From NCBI RefSeq assembly GCF_007670255.1, contig NZ_SZVS01000010.1, forward strand, positions 62,001 through 126,000: a stretch of 64,000 nt of DNA. The letters run 5' to 3'. Made by a program: the position numbers and the translations under genes. Below are positions 19,126 through 29,508 of this stretch, piece by piece. The notes beneath the pieces are model-generated. The model saw nothing but the letters and a program-made list of their open reading frames with translations, was not told where the DNA came from and did no database searches. The stretch's first letter is position 1; every line of letters begins with the position of its first letter. This DNA comes from Paenarthrobacter nicotinovorans. Its GTDB lineage: Bacteria; Actinomycetota; Actinomycetes; Actinomycetales; Micrococcaceae.

Positions 19126-19866
19126 CTACCCAACTGAGGGACAGCAAACGTCGCACTGAGCCTCCAGTGGAGCACGTGCTGTCCCCTGGTTGGGTGAGTG
19201 GAGCAGCGCGGGGATGTCCCTCACGCCGGCGAGGATGCGGTGGTGCGGATACGCCGCCAGCGCTTCGCGGCCGAGCTTCCCGGTCAGAACTCCGACGGCG
19301 GAGACCCCGGCGTTGTTGGCAGCCGCAAGGTCATTCACGGTGTCCCCCGCTGCAATGACCGCACTGACATCCTGTACCCCTGTCAGTTCCATGGCGCGAT
19401 GAATCATGAAGGGTGCCGGACGGCCGGCGGCTACTTCGTCCGAACACACGACGGCGTCAAGCAGCTCTTCGGGCCCGACTCCCCACCCCAGCCGCTCAAG
19501 GAGGGGCTCTGCGACGTCGCGCGAGAAGCCGGTGGTCAACGCTACTTTGACGCCCCGGCGGCGGAGTTCGCGAAACGCCTCCTCCACACCCTCCAGCGCG
19601 ACGGGAGGATTTGCGTCGTAGAACCCGGCGAGCAGTTCCTTGAAGCGTGTGAACGCAGCGCCGACAGTAGCGGGGTCGACCGTTCCGCCCCCAGCTTGGA
19701 TGAGGGCAGTGATGGCCTCGACTTTGTCCGCTCCCATCCACTCCTGCACAGCCTCTTCAGTTGTGGACGCACCGGTTTCCTCCACGCAGCGGGCCAGGGC
19801 AACATAAACGTCGCCGTGTTCATCGATGGTTGTTCCGGCCATATCGCAGGCAACTAGCTTGATCAT
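19126..19866 (-). CDS. PhnX-like HAD hydrolase (TIGR03351 type)
   Basis: HAD-superfamily hydrolase closest to phosphonoacetaldehyde hydrolase, 246 residues. It has the phosphonatase-specific first motif CDMAGTT (D8, DxAGT), a cap-domain lysine in WMGADKVEA that would form the Schiff base, and Arg in AGRPAPFMI where other HAD enzymes use Lys. The family description (TIGR03351) notes that such enzymes accompany FAD oxidases in place of the transaminase PhnW, as here. The last 23 or so residues are encoded inside palindromic repeat A1, so the C-terminus may be repeat-derived. Overlaps the GntR gene stop by 4 nt. Confidence 0.85.
   Translation of the reverse strand: MIKLVACDMAGTTIDEHGDVYVALARCVEETGASTTEEAVQEWMGADKVEAITALIQAGGGTVDPATVGAAFTRFKELLAGFYDANPPVALEGVEEAFRELRRRGVKVALTTGFSRDVAEPLLERLGWGVGPEELLDAVVCSDEVAAGRPAPFMIHRAMELTGVQDVSAVIAAGDTVNDLAAANNAGVSAVGVLTGKLGREALAAYPHHRILAGVRDIPALLHSPNQGTARAPLEAQCDVCCPSVG
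19128..19195. repeat. Palindromic intergenic repeat family A, copy 1
   Basis: 68-bp element with outer arms ACCCAACTGAGGGACAGCA and TGCTGTCCCCTGGTTGGGT. Nearly identical to copy 2 (24558-24625), including the centre AAACGTCGCACTGAGCC. It overlaps the 3' end of the PhnX-like gene and supplies its last codons. Confidence 0.85.
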
Positions 19867-20612
19867 GGTGTGGCTCCTTCGGTGGGGGTGCGAACCAGGG
19901 CTGCCCGGCGCTCCGCGGTGTTGTCGATGGTGAAGTTGGTGAGGGAGGGCAGGTAGCGGTCCTCGGAATATTCCAAGGGTTGCCCGTCGGCGGAACGGGT
20001 GACCCGGCGTTCGCGCAGCAGCGGGATACCTTCGGGTTGTTCCAAAAGCTCGGCGTCTTCCTCGCTGGCCGCAACGGCGTCGATGGTGTGTCGCGCGCTG
20101 TGCAGGTCCACGCCCTGTCCCTTGAGGAACGCGAAGATGGAACCGGAATCCGTATCGAAATCGAACAGCTTCCGGCCCACCTCCAGGATGAAGGTGGTGC
20201 GTTCAATCATGGCCGGCGATTCGTCCAAGTAACGAACCCTCAGCAGTTCCACCACCACGGTGCCGGGAGTCAGGCCGAGGGCTTCGGCCGCTTCGGGACT
20301 TGCCTCCCTGCGGGCTACCTCCAGCGTCCGCTGCCCCGGCTTTCGCCCGATACCGACGGCCCACTCCGTGAACGAATTGAACGTTGAGAACGACTGCGAC
20401 GGCACGGATGAGCGCACCATAGGGGGCCGTCCCCGCCCACCTGTCACCGCACCTTCCGAACGAAGGAAGGCGAGCGCCTGGCGGATCGGCCCCCGCGATG
20501 TTCCGAACTCCCGGCACAGCTCGGCTTCGCTGGGCAACTGGAAGCCGGGGGGCCACTCGCCGTCGGCGATTCGACGCATGAATTCTTCGCTGAGTTGGAG
20601 GTGGAGGGGCAT
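19863..20612 (-). CDS. GntR-family regulator with UTRA domain (HutC/PhnF type)
   Basis: Transcriptional regulator: winged helix-turn-helix in the first 75 residues (PSEAELCREFGTSRGPIRQAL) and a C-terminal UTRA ligand domain (about 90-245, with RTTFILEVGRKLFDFD). 249 residues from ATG 20612; in-frame TTG 20645 or GTG 20630 would place the start inside the putative operator at 20632-20647. It is divergent from the FAD oxidase-phnDCE operon and overlaps the PhnX-like gene by 4 nt, so it most likely represses both arms until a phosphonate signal binds. Confidence 0.85.
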   Translation of the reverse strand: MPLHLQLSEEFMRRIADGEWPPGFQLPSEAELCREFGTSRGPIRQALAFLRSEGAVTGGRGRPPMVRSSVPSQSFSTFNSFTEWAVGIGRKPGQRTLEVARREASPEAAEALGLTPGTVVVELLRVRYLDESPAMIERTTFILEVGRKLFDFDTDSGSIFAFLKGQGVDLHSARHTIDAVAASEEDAELLEQPEGIPLLRERRVTRSADGQPLEYSEDRYLPSLTNFTIDNTAERRAALVRTPTEGATP

Positions 20613-20631
20613 ATTTTGCTGGTTGCTCACG

Positions 20632-20647
20632 AGTTGATCATACAAGT
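20632..20647. promoter_or_regulatory. Putative GntR operator 1
   Basis: ACTTGTATGATCAACT on the reverse strand, an imperfect dyad resembling operator 2 and HutC-type sites, just upstream of the gntR start. Likely autoregulation. Confidence 0.5.
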
Positions 20648-20731
20648 TGGCACCGGAGCATTCGTCGGAAAATCAGGAGAGAATGGTGAACAGCAGGCGA
20701 AATCAGGTGAACAGAGGTTAAATTTGAATTA

Positions 20732-20747
20732 ACTTGTCTATACAAGT
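20732..20747. promoter_or_regulatory. Putative GntR operator 2
   Basis: ACTTGTCTATACAAGT has perfect 6-bp arms (ACTTGT/ACAAGT) around a 4-bp centre, matching the TGTnTAnACA style of HutC/PhnF-type operators. It lies 48 bp upstream of the FAD oxidase start. Confidence 0.6.
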
Positions 20748-20794
20748 CCCATTCTGGCTTGATTCCACTTCCCGGTCCCGCCAAGGTCAATGGT

Positions 20795-22000
20795 GTGAAC
20801 AACCCAAGCACCCCCACCACGGCCACCTCCGCCAGCGCAAGGCGAACCACCGACGTCGTCATTATTGGCGCCGGCATCATCGGCCTTGCCCATGCCGCCC
20901 ACGCGGTCGCCAATGGCCTGACCGTCACCATCGTCGAGCGCGACCATCACGCCATTGGCGCCTCGGTGCGCAACTTCGGCCACTGCTGCATCACCGCGCA
21001 GTCCGGTGAACTGTACGAACTCGCGCAAACCTCGCGGAAATACTGGCTGGAGTTCGCCGGGCGGGCGGGCTTCTGGGCCGCTGAGGCTGGCGCCGTAGTC
21101 CTGGCTCGGACGGACGCCGAGCTCGCCGTCCTGCGCGAACTGTCCACTGTCCGGGAACCGGGCCAGGTCCAGCTGCTCACGCCAGCGGAAACGCGCGGGC
21201 ATCTGGGTTCCGGGACAGAAGCAAGGCACGACGGCGGCGCTCACCAGGGCGCATGGCCCGGCTTGGTCGGCGGTGCTTTCCTCCGGGACGATCTGCGCGT
21301 CGATCCCCGCACCACCGTCGCCAGGTTGGCCGAGTGGCTTGGCCGCCAGCCCGGCGTCGAACTTCACTGGAACACCGCGGCGCTCGGTTTCAGCCGCGAA
21401 GGCGAGGTGACCAGCGTCCGGACTTCCCGTGGGGAGCTGTACGCCAAGCAGGTGTTCGTCTGCGTCGGGCACGACGTGGACCATCTGTTTCCTGAGCTCG
21501 CCGCCGAGCACAGAATCCAGCGCTGTGCCCTGCAGATGTCCTTGGCGGCAAAACCTTCCGGCGTCGAGTTTGCACCGGCTGCGCTGACTGCGACATCCAT
21601 GCTCCGGTACCCCGCTTTTACCGACATGCCGGCTGCCGCAGCGCTGCGCGACGAGGTGCAGCGGAACCAACCCGAGCTGCTGGACATCGGCGCCAACGTC
21701 ATGTTCACCCAGCGCCCGGACGGAACCATCATCCTGGGCGATTCGCACCACTACCACCCCACAGCGGATCCGTTCCTGGACGAGTCCGTGACCACCGCAC
21801 TCAACTCCGACATCTCCTCCCGGATGGGTGCGCCCTTGGAAATCATCCAAAGATGGCAGGGCGTCTACGCATCCTCCGACGTCGCGCCCCTCTTGGTCCG
21901 GGACGTCCAACCCGGCGTCACAGTGGTGTCCGTGACCTCAGGGGTTGGCATGACTCTCTCCTTCGGCTTGGCACATCGCAACATTTCACGGCTGTACTGA
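20795..22000 (+). CDS. FAD-dependent oxidase of the phosphonate cassette (TIGR03364 type)
   Basis: DAO-superfamily oxidoreductase, 401 residues, with the FAD dinucleotide motif VVIIGAGIIG (G25, G27, G30), the ASVRNFGH motif after it and a C-terminal QGVYASSD/TSGVGMTLSFGLA region. The TIGR03364 family is proposed to deaminate an aminophosphonate oxidatively, feeding the PhnX-like hydrolase. GTG 20795 is chosen for an AAGG upstream; an in-frame TTG at 20759 also exists. First gene of the operon with phnD, phnC and phnE. Confidence 0.85.
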   Translation: MNNPSTPTTATSASARRTTDVVIIGAGIIGLAHAAHAVANGLTVTIVERDHHAIGASVRNFGHCCITAQSGELYELAQTSRKYWLEFAGRAGFWAAEAGAVVLARTDAELAVLRELSTVREPGQVQLLTPAETRGHLGSGTEARHDGGAHQGAWPGLVGGAFLRDDLRVDPRTTVARLAEWLGRQPGVELHWNTAALGFSREGEVTSVRTSRGELYAKQVFVCVGHDVDHLFPELAAEHRIQRCALQMSLAAKPSGVEFAPAALTATSMLRYPAFTDMPAAAALRDEVQRNQPELLDIGANVMFTQRPDGTIILGDSHHYHPTADPFLDESVTTALNSDISSRMGAPLEIIQRWQGVYASSDVAPLLVRDVQPGVTVVSVTSGVGMTLSFGLAHRNISRLY

Positions 22001-22024
22001 CTCCCCCAACTTAAAAGGATTCCC

Positions 22025-22942
22025 ATGAAAAGCACGCTCTTGACCGGTTCCGCGCTTGCCCTCGCGTCAGCTTTGGCATTGACGGCATGCGGTGGCCCTG
22101 CCGAGTCCGCCTCCTCCGCACCCGCGTCCGTGTCCTGCCCCAACGGCGCCATTACGTTCGGCATCGAGCCGTACGAGGACCCTGCCAAACTCAAGCCCGC
22201 CTATGACGCACTGGCCAATGCACTGTCCAAGAAGCTTGACTGTCCCGTCACGGTCCAGGTGGTGGAGGACTACGCGGCCGAAGTACTGGCCATGCGCAAC
22301 GGCAAGCTGGACCTGGGCCAGTTCGGTCCCCTCGGCTACGTGTTCGCCGACACGAAGGCCGGTGCCGAGCCACTGGTGTCTTTTGGCACGGCAGAAAAGG
22401 AACTCAGCAGCTACACGGCGGGAATCTGGGTCCCCAAGGACAGCCCGATCCAGTCCATCGGCGATCTCAAGGGCAAGTCCCTCGCCCTGGGCAGCGTGGG
22501 TTCCACCTCCCGCGACGTCCTGCCCCGCTTCGGCCTTCGCGAGGCCGGTATCGCAGATGCAGACCTCGGGATGGATTACACCGGCGGCCATCCCGAAGCC
22601 CTGCTGGCATTGACCAACGGCAAGGTGGACGCCGCCGAGATCAACTCCCAGACCCTTGCCACGGCCATCGCAGCCGGCACCTTCAAACAAGAGGACTACC
22701 GCAAGGTGTGGACTTCCGACCCCATTCCGAACGATCCGATCACCGTCCGGGGCGACGCGGATCCGGCCTTCAAGAAAGCCGTCAAGGATGCCTTCATTTC
22801 GCTCTCACCGGAGGACGTTGCCAAGGTTGGCGAGTTCCTGGACGTCACCCCTCCTGGGCCGCTTCTCGAGGTCACCAAGGATAACTACACGCCACTGTTC
22901 CAGCTCGCCAAAACCATGAACCTCACGGAAAAGGACCTGTGA
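22025..22942 (+). CDS. phnD: Phosphonate/phosphate ABC transporter binding lipoprotein
   Basis: Extracytoplasmic binding protein of the PhnD family, 305 residues. Signal peptide with lipobox LTAC at about residues 19-22, then ITFGIEPYEDPAKLKPAYDAL and the ligand-loop pattern GSVGSTSRDVLPRFGL, like the GSxSxT-type anion pocket of PhnD. AAAGGA precedes the ATG. It captures a phosphonate for the PhnC/PhnE importer. The stop overlaps the phnC start. Confidence 0.9.
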   Translation: MKSTLLTGSALALASALALTACGGPAESASSAPASVSCPNGAITFGIEPYEDPAKLKPAYDALANALSKKLDCPVTVQVVEDYAAEVLAMRNGKLDLGQFGPLGYVFADTKAGAEPLVSFGTAEKELSSYTAGIWVPKDSPIQSIGDLKGKSLALGSVGSTSRDVLPRFGLREAGIADADLGMDYTGGHPEALLALTNGKVDAAEINSQTLATAIAAGTFKQEDYRKVWTSDPIPNDPITVRGDADPAFKKAVKDAFISLSPEDVAKVGEFLDVTPPGPLLEVTKDNYTPLFQLAKTMNLTEKDL

Positions 22943-23697
22943 TGACACTTTCCGTCCGTGGCCTGAGTAAGTCCTTCAGCGGCAAGACCGTCCTCCGTGG
23001 CCTTGATTTCTCTGTGGCTGCAGGGGAACTCGTCGCCTTCCTTGGTGCGAACGGTTCGGGAAAGTCCACCACCTTGCGGTGCGTCATGGGCATCGCCGCT
23101 GCCGACGTCGGAACCATCAGCATCGGCGACTCGTCCCTGGACCGGCTCCAAGGACGCGACCTTCAGCAGGCGCGGCAGCGCATGGCCATGATCTCCCAGA
23201 AGATCCACCTGGTCCCCCGCCGCACTGCCCTGGATAACGTGTGTGCAGGCGCCCTGGCCCGGATCCCCACCACCAGATCGCTGACGCCGCTGCTCTTTCC
23301 TGCCGATGTCCAACAGGAAGCCTTGGACTGCCTGGACCGCGTGGGCCTCGCCGACCGCGCCTTCGACCGCGTCGGCCGGCTTTCCGGTGGACAGCAGCAG
23401 CGCGTTGCCGTAGCCAGGGCACTCTGCCAGCGGGCCGACGTCGTACTCGCCGACGAGCCCGTGTCCGCACTGGATCCGCACGCGGCTGAACAGGTCATGG
23501 GCCTGCTGCGCGAACTCGCCCACTCCGAGGGTTTGGCCGTCGCGGCTGTCCTGCATCAGCCGGATCTTGCCCTTCGTTACGCGGACCGGTCCATCGGGCT
23601 GCTTCACGGATCCATGAGCTTTGACCTTCCCTCCACAGAGGTCACCGCCGCGCACCTCAACGCGTTGTACGCCCCGGACAGGAGCATTGCAGCATGA
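22942..23697 (+). CDS. phnC: Phosphonate ABC transporter ATP-binding protein
   Basis: Importer ATPase, 251 residues, with Walker A GANGSGKST, signature LSGGQQQRVAVARAL, Walker B VVLADEPVSALDP and the switch histidine in AVLHQPD. ATG 22942 overlaps the phnD stop (a GTG three bases earlier is also in frame) and has AAGGA upstream. Part of the phnDCE set. Confidence 0.9.
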   Translation: MTLSVRGLSKSFSGKTVLRGLDFSVAAGELVAFLGANGSGKSTTLRCVMGIAAADVGTISIGDSSLDRLQGRDLQQARQRMAMISQKIHLVPRRTALDNVCAGALARIPTTRSLTPLLFPADVQQEALDCLDRVGLADRAFDRVGRLSGGQQQRVAVARALCQRADVVLADEPVSALDPHAAEQVMGLLRELAHSEGLAVAAVLHQPDLALRYADRSIGLLHGSMSFDLPSTEVTAAHLNALYAPDRSIAA

Positions 23698-23752
23698 CGC
23701 CCCAGGCATTGACCCCCGCTGTTGCGCAAAAGCACCCCAATGGCAGGACCGC

Positions 23753-24547
23753 GTGGCACTGATCCGCCCGAAGAAGCCGCTGCGGTGGTTGACGACGGCG
23801 GCAGTAGCTGCCGCCGTCGTCGGACTTCACGCTGTGGCCATCCAGGGGACGGGCTTCAAACCTGAGCTGCTGGTGGATGGCTGGAAAGGCATGGCGGCGT
23901 TCATCGGAGACGCGTTTCCGCCGGACCTGAGCTGGGAACGGACACTGAAACCCGGGCTCGACGCGACGCTGGTGACCCTGTGGATTGGCCTGCTGGGTAC
24001 CACGTTGTCGGTGCCGTCCGCGTTACTGCTGGCCGCGTTGGCCGCCCGCAACACCAGCCCGCATCCGATGGTGTACCAAGCCGCGCGGTCGGTGCTGTCC
24101 TTTTTCAGGGCCGTGCCGGACATCGTGTTCGCGCTGATCTTCGTCACTGCCGTGGGGCTTGGCCCGTTCGCCGGTGTCCTCGCCCTGATCTGCCACAACA
24201 CCGGTGCCATGGGGAAGTTGTGGGCTGAGTCCATGGAGGAGATCGACGCCGGGCCGCAGGAAGCGCTCCGGACTGCGGGCGCCAACCGGATCCAGCAGGT
24301 ATTCAACGCCACGCTGCCGATGGTGATCCCCCAATTCGTGGGCCTGCTGCTGTACAGGTTCGACGTCAACGTGCGCTCGTCACTGGTCCTTGGCTTGGTG
24401 GGCGCCGGCGGCATCGGGCTCCTGATCAACCAGTCCATCAAGTCGTTCCGCTTCGATTCCATGCTCACGCACATTTTGATCGTGCTGGTCCTGATCATCG
24501 TGGTGGACCAGTTCTCCGCATGGGTGCGCCGCCGCCTGGCCGCCTGA
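23753..24547 (+). CDS. phnE: Phosphonate ABC transporter permease
   Basis: Membrane subunit, 264 residues with about six helices and the coupling loop AESMEEIDAGPQEALRTAGA. The start is uncertain. An ATG at 23694 overlapping the phnC stop looks like the natural start but its frame stops after 22 codons at 23762; the permease frame itself opens inside phnC. GTG 23753 with AGGA 4 nt upstream is the first plausible start. Either the protein is simply short at its N-terminus or a single-base deletion lies between 23715 and 23760. Followed by repeat A2. Confidence 0.8.
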   Translation: MALIRPKKPLRWLTTAAVAAAVVGLHAVAIQGTGFKPELLVDGWKGMAAFIGDAFPPDLSWERTLKPGLDATLVTLWIGLLGTTLSVPSALLLAALAARNTSPHPMVYQAARSVLSFFRAVPDIVFALIFVTAVGLGPFAGVLALICHNTGAMGKLWAESMEEIDAGPQEALRTAGANRIQQVFNATLPMVIPQFVGLLLYRFDVNVRSSLVLGLVGAGGIGLLINQSIKSFRFDSMLTHILIVLVLIIVVDQFSAWVRRRLAA

Positions 24548-24557
24548 CCCCCTGTGT

Positions 24558-24625
24558 ACCCAACCAGGGGACAGCAAACGTCGCACTGAGCCCACATTGG
24601 AGCAGGTGCTGTCCCCTGGTTGGGT
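24558..24625. repeat. Palindromic intergenic repeat family A, copy 2
   Basis: 68 bp with perfect 19-bp arms: ACCCAACCAGGGGACAGCA and TGCTGTCCCCTGGTTGGGT. It sits 10 bp after phnE and could fold as a terminator-like hairpin. Best-preserved copy in the window. Confidence 0.9.
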
Positions 24626-24687
24626 GAGTGGGGGCAGAATAAGAGGTGGCTCTGGTCGGAGCTGCGGACTTTGTGGATGGAGCGGGC

Positions 24688-25797
24688 ATGCAGGTGGACG
24701 TTGTTGTTGTAGGTGGCGGAGCGATGGGATCAGCGGCCGCATGGCAGTTGTCCCGCGCCGGCAAATCCGTGGTTCTGCTGGAACAGTTCGAAGCAGGCCA
24801 CCACATCGGCGCTTCCCACGGCGCCACCCGCAACTTCAACACCGCCTACGCCGAGGCCGACTACCTGGACCTTCTGGCCGAGTCCAAAATCCTGTGGGAC
24901 GAACTCGCTGCAGAACACGGCGCACCCCTGCTGGACCTGGTGGGGCTCGCGAACCACGGCAACGTCCCCAAGCTGGAACTGGTCCGGGAAGCGCACCAGG
25001 AACGCGGCATCGAAAGCTACTTCATCTCCGCTTCCGAGGCCGCCGACCGCTGGCAGGGCATGAGCTTCGCCACGGATGTCCTCTTCGTGCCGGGCTCGGG
25101 ACGCGTCCGCTCGGCGGACGCGTTGGTGGCACTCCGTACATCGGCCGAAGCCCACGGCGCCATTTTCAAGTACTCGACGCCGGTCCGCGACATCCGCGTC
25201 GACGGCGCCGAGGCCGTGGTGGTCGTGACGGAGGAAACCGAATACAAGGCACACCGGGTAGTGGTCACTGCTGGGGCGTGGACGCCGAAGGTTCTCGATG
25301 GCTTGGTCAAGCTCCCAGCCATGGTGGTGACGCAGGAGCAGCCGGCCCACTTCACCCCCACTGACAACACACTGGTGTGGCCCAGCTTCAACCACAATCC
25401 CGATCCGGACCCGAACAACGAACTCTACGAATACTGGTACAGCCCCGTTTACGGAATGCTCACTCCCGGCGAGGGCGTCAAGGCCGGCTGGCATGGCGTC
25501 GGGCCTGTCATGGACCCTGACGAGCGCACGTTCGAGCCCATCCCCCAGCAGCTCGAGGCCCTGGTGCGGTACGCAGAGGAGTGGCTTCCCGGCGTCGACC
25601 CTTCCACTGCCGTTCCCATCAGCTGCACCTACACCACTACGCCCAACGAGGACTTCGTACTGGACCGTTTCGGTCCTTTGGTGGTGGGCGCCGGTTTCTC
25701 GGGGCACGGGTTCAAGTTCACCCCGGCCATTGGACGGGTTCTGAAGGACATCGTCGACGGCGGGGTGGCACCAGAGCGGTTCCGCGCCAACCGTTAA
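24688..25797 (+). CDS. solA: Monomeric sarcosine oxidase / N-methyltryptophan oxidase-like flavoenzyme
   Basis: FAD-dependent N-methyl amino acid oxidase, 369 residues. The dinucleotide motif VVVVGGGAMGSAAAWQL is at residues 5-21. A cysteine in SCTYTTTPNEDF aligns with the residue that binds FAD covalently in monomeric sarcosine oxidases, followed by AGFSGHGFKF. The substrate is a secondary amine (sarcosine or similar). ATG 24688 has GGAG upstream. It follows the phosphonate transporter after repeat A2, so co-expression is uncertain. Confidence 0.85.
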   Translation: MQVDVVVVGGGAMGSAAAWQLSRAGKSVVLLEQFEAGHHIGASHGATRNFNTAYAEADYLDLLAESKILWDELAAEHGAPLLDLVGLANHGNVPKLELVREAHQERGIESYFISASEAADRWQGMSFATDVLFVPGSGRVRSADALVALRTSAEAHGAIFKYSTPVRDIRVDGAEAVVVVTEETEYKAHRVVVTAGAWTPKVLDGLVKLPAMVVTQEQPAHFTPTDNTLVWPSFNHNPDPDPNNELYEYWYSPVYGMLTPGEGVKAGWHGVGPVMDPDERTFEPIPQQLEALVRYAEEWLPGVDPSTAVPISCTYTTTPNEDFVLDRFGPLVVGAGFSGHGFKFTPAIGRVLKDIVDGGVAPERFRANR

Positions 25798-25800
25798 ACG

Positions 25801-25861
25801 CAACTGACCCGCAGTTGTGGTTGTTCTGAGCTCTCAAAACACCACAACTGCGGGTCAGTTG
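25801..25861. terminator. Long perfect palindrome between convergent genes
   Basis: A perfect 21-bp inverted repeat (CAACTGACCCGCAGTTGTGG plus T, and its complement) around a 19-bp loop, lying between the convergent solA-like and isocitrate dehydrogenase genes. Probably a bidirectional terminator; no T run is present, so it may also be a repeat element. Confidence 0.6.
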
Positions 25862-25867
25862 GACGGA

Positions 25868-28406
<2,539 letters not shown>

Positions 28407-29408
28407 GTGACAAAAACCAAGACCCTGGCCACAAGCCTGCTGAGTCTGTCCGCTGCCGCAATCCTGGCCCTGGTTGGAACGACCAGCGCCAACGCAGCAC
28501 CGTCGAAAGACGCGGACACGTCCGGCGCGGCGGTCAGCAGCCATGCAGTGTCCGACGCCGGCGCTGCAGATTACTGGACGCCGGAACGCATGAAGAACGC
28601 CAAGTCCGGCGACATCCTCGGCGCCAAAGCCCTGGAACGCGGCCGGTTGCTCAACCCCGGCAAAGCCCCGGTCACTGAAGCCCCGGGCGCCATCAGCAGC
28701 ATCCCCGGCCAGTCCGCGGCCACCGACTCCACCACCATCGACCGCAAGGTCAACCAGAGCGAAACCCCGGTCAAGCACATCGGCAAGATCTTCTTCACCC
28801 TGGGCGGCTCCAACTACGTCTGCTCCGGCAACTCCGTGACAGCGGCCAACAAGAGCACAGTGTCCACCGCCGGCCACTGCGTCAATGAAGGTCCGGGCGC
28901 CTACGCAACGAACTTCGTCTTCGTGCCCGCCTACCTCAACGGTTCAGCACCCTACGGCAAGTGGACGGCAAAGGCGCTGTACTCCCCCAGCCAGTGGGCC
29001 TCCAACGGCAACATGCAGTACGACACCGCTTTCGCCGTCATGAACACCCTCAACGGCCAGAAGCTCGCCGACGTCGTCGGCTCCTCCGGCGTCCAGTTCA
29101 ACGCCGCCCGCGGCCTGAGCTACAAGTCCTTCGGCTACCCGGCAGCTGCTCCCTTCAACGGCGAATCCCTCAAGAGCTGCTCCGGCACCGCCACCAACGA
29201 TCCCTACAACCCGCAGTTCAACTCCCAGGGCATCCCGTGCAACATGACCGGTGGTTCCTCGGGCGGTCCGTGGTTCATCGGAAACAGCTCCACGGGCTAC
29301 CAGAACTCGGTCAACTCCTACGGCTACGGCAGCAACTCCACCACCATGTACGGCCCTTACTGGGGCACCGTGATCCAGTCCACCTACAACACCGCGGCGG
29401 CTTCGTAA
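28407..29408 (+). CDS. Secreted trypsin-like serine protease (S1 family)
   Basis: Exported endopeptidase, 333 residues. Signal peptide residues 1-30 ending in TSANA, then a pro-region to about residue 120, then a chymotrypsin-fold domain with catalytic His in STAGHC, Asp in YDTAFAV and Ser in GGSSGGPW. Two pairs of Cys could form disulfides. GTG 28407 has AGGA upstream. Resembles V8/Glu-specific or streptomycete-type proteases; specificity unknown. A GC-rich hairpin follows the stop. Confidence 0.9.
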   Translation: MTKTKTLATSLLSLSAAAILALVGTTSANAAPSKDADTSGAAVSSHAVSDAGAADYWTPERMKNAKSGDILGAKALERGRLLNPGKAPVTEAPGAISSIPGQSAATDSTTIDRKVNQSETPVKHIGKIFFTLGGSNYVCSGNSVTAANKSTVSTAGHCVNEGPGAYATNFVFVPAYLNGSAPYGKWTAKALYSPSQWASNGNMQYDTAFAVMNTLNGQKLADVVGSSGVQFNAARGLSYKSFGYPAAAPFNGESLKSCSGTATNDPYNPQFNSQGIPCNMTGGSSGGPWFIGNSSTGYQNSVNSYGYGSNSTTMYGPYWGTVIQSTYNTAAAS

Positions 29409-29436
29409 CTTTTTTGGCAAGTCCCTGTTAATTACG

Positions 29437-29470
29437 ACGGCGGCCGTCCCCTTGTGGGGGCGGCCGCCGT
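29437..29470. terminator. Hairpin between protease and purH
   Basis: 15-bp stem (ACGGCGGCCGTCCCC with GGGGGCGGCCGCCGT, one wobble pair) and loop TTGT between two convergent genes. No clear T run; probable bidirectional terminator. Confidence 0.6.
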
Positions 29471-29508
29471 TGCGTTGGGCTGCTTTTGCGCTATAGGCGC
29501 GCCGATTG

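Noticed and set aside
20738..21910. 390-codon frame antisense to the FAD oxidase
   Set aside because: Would cover the GntR operator and the oxidase gene; no recognisable domain.
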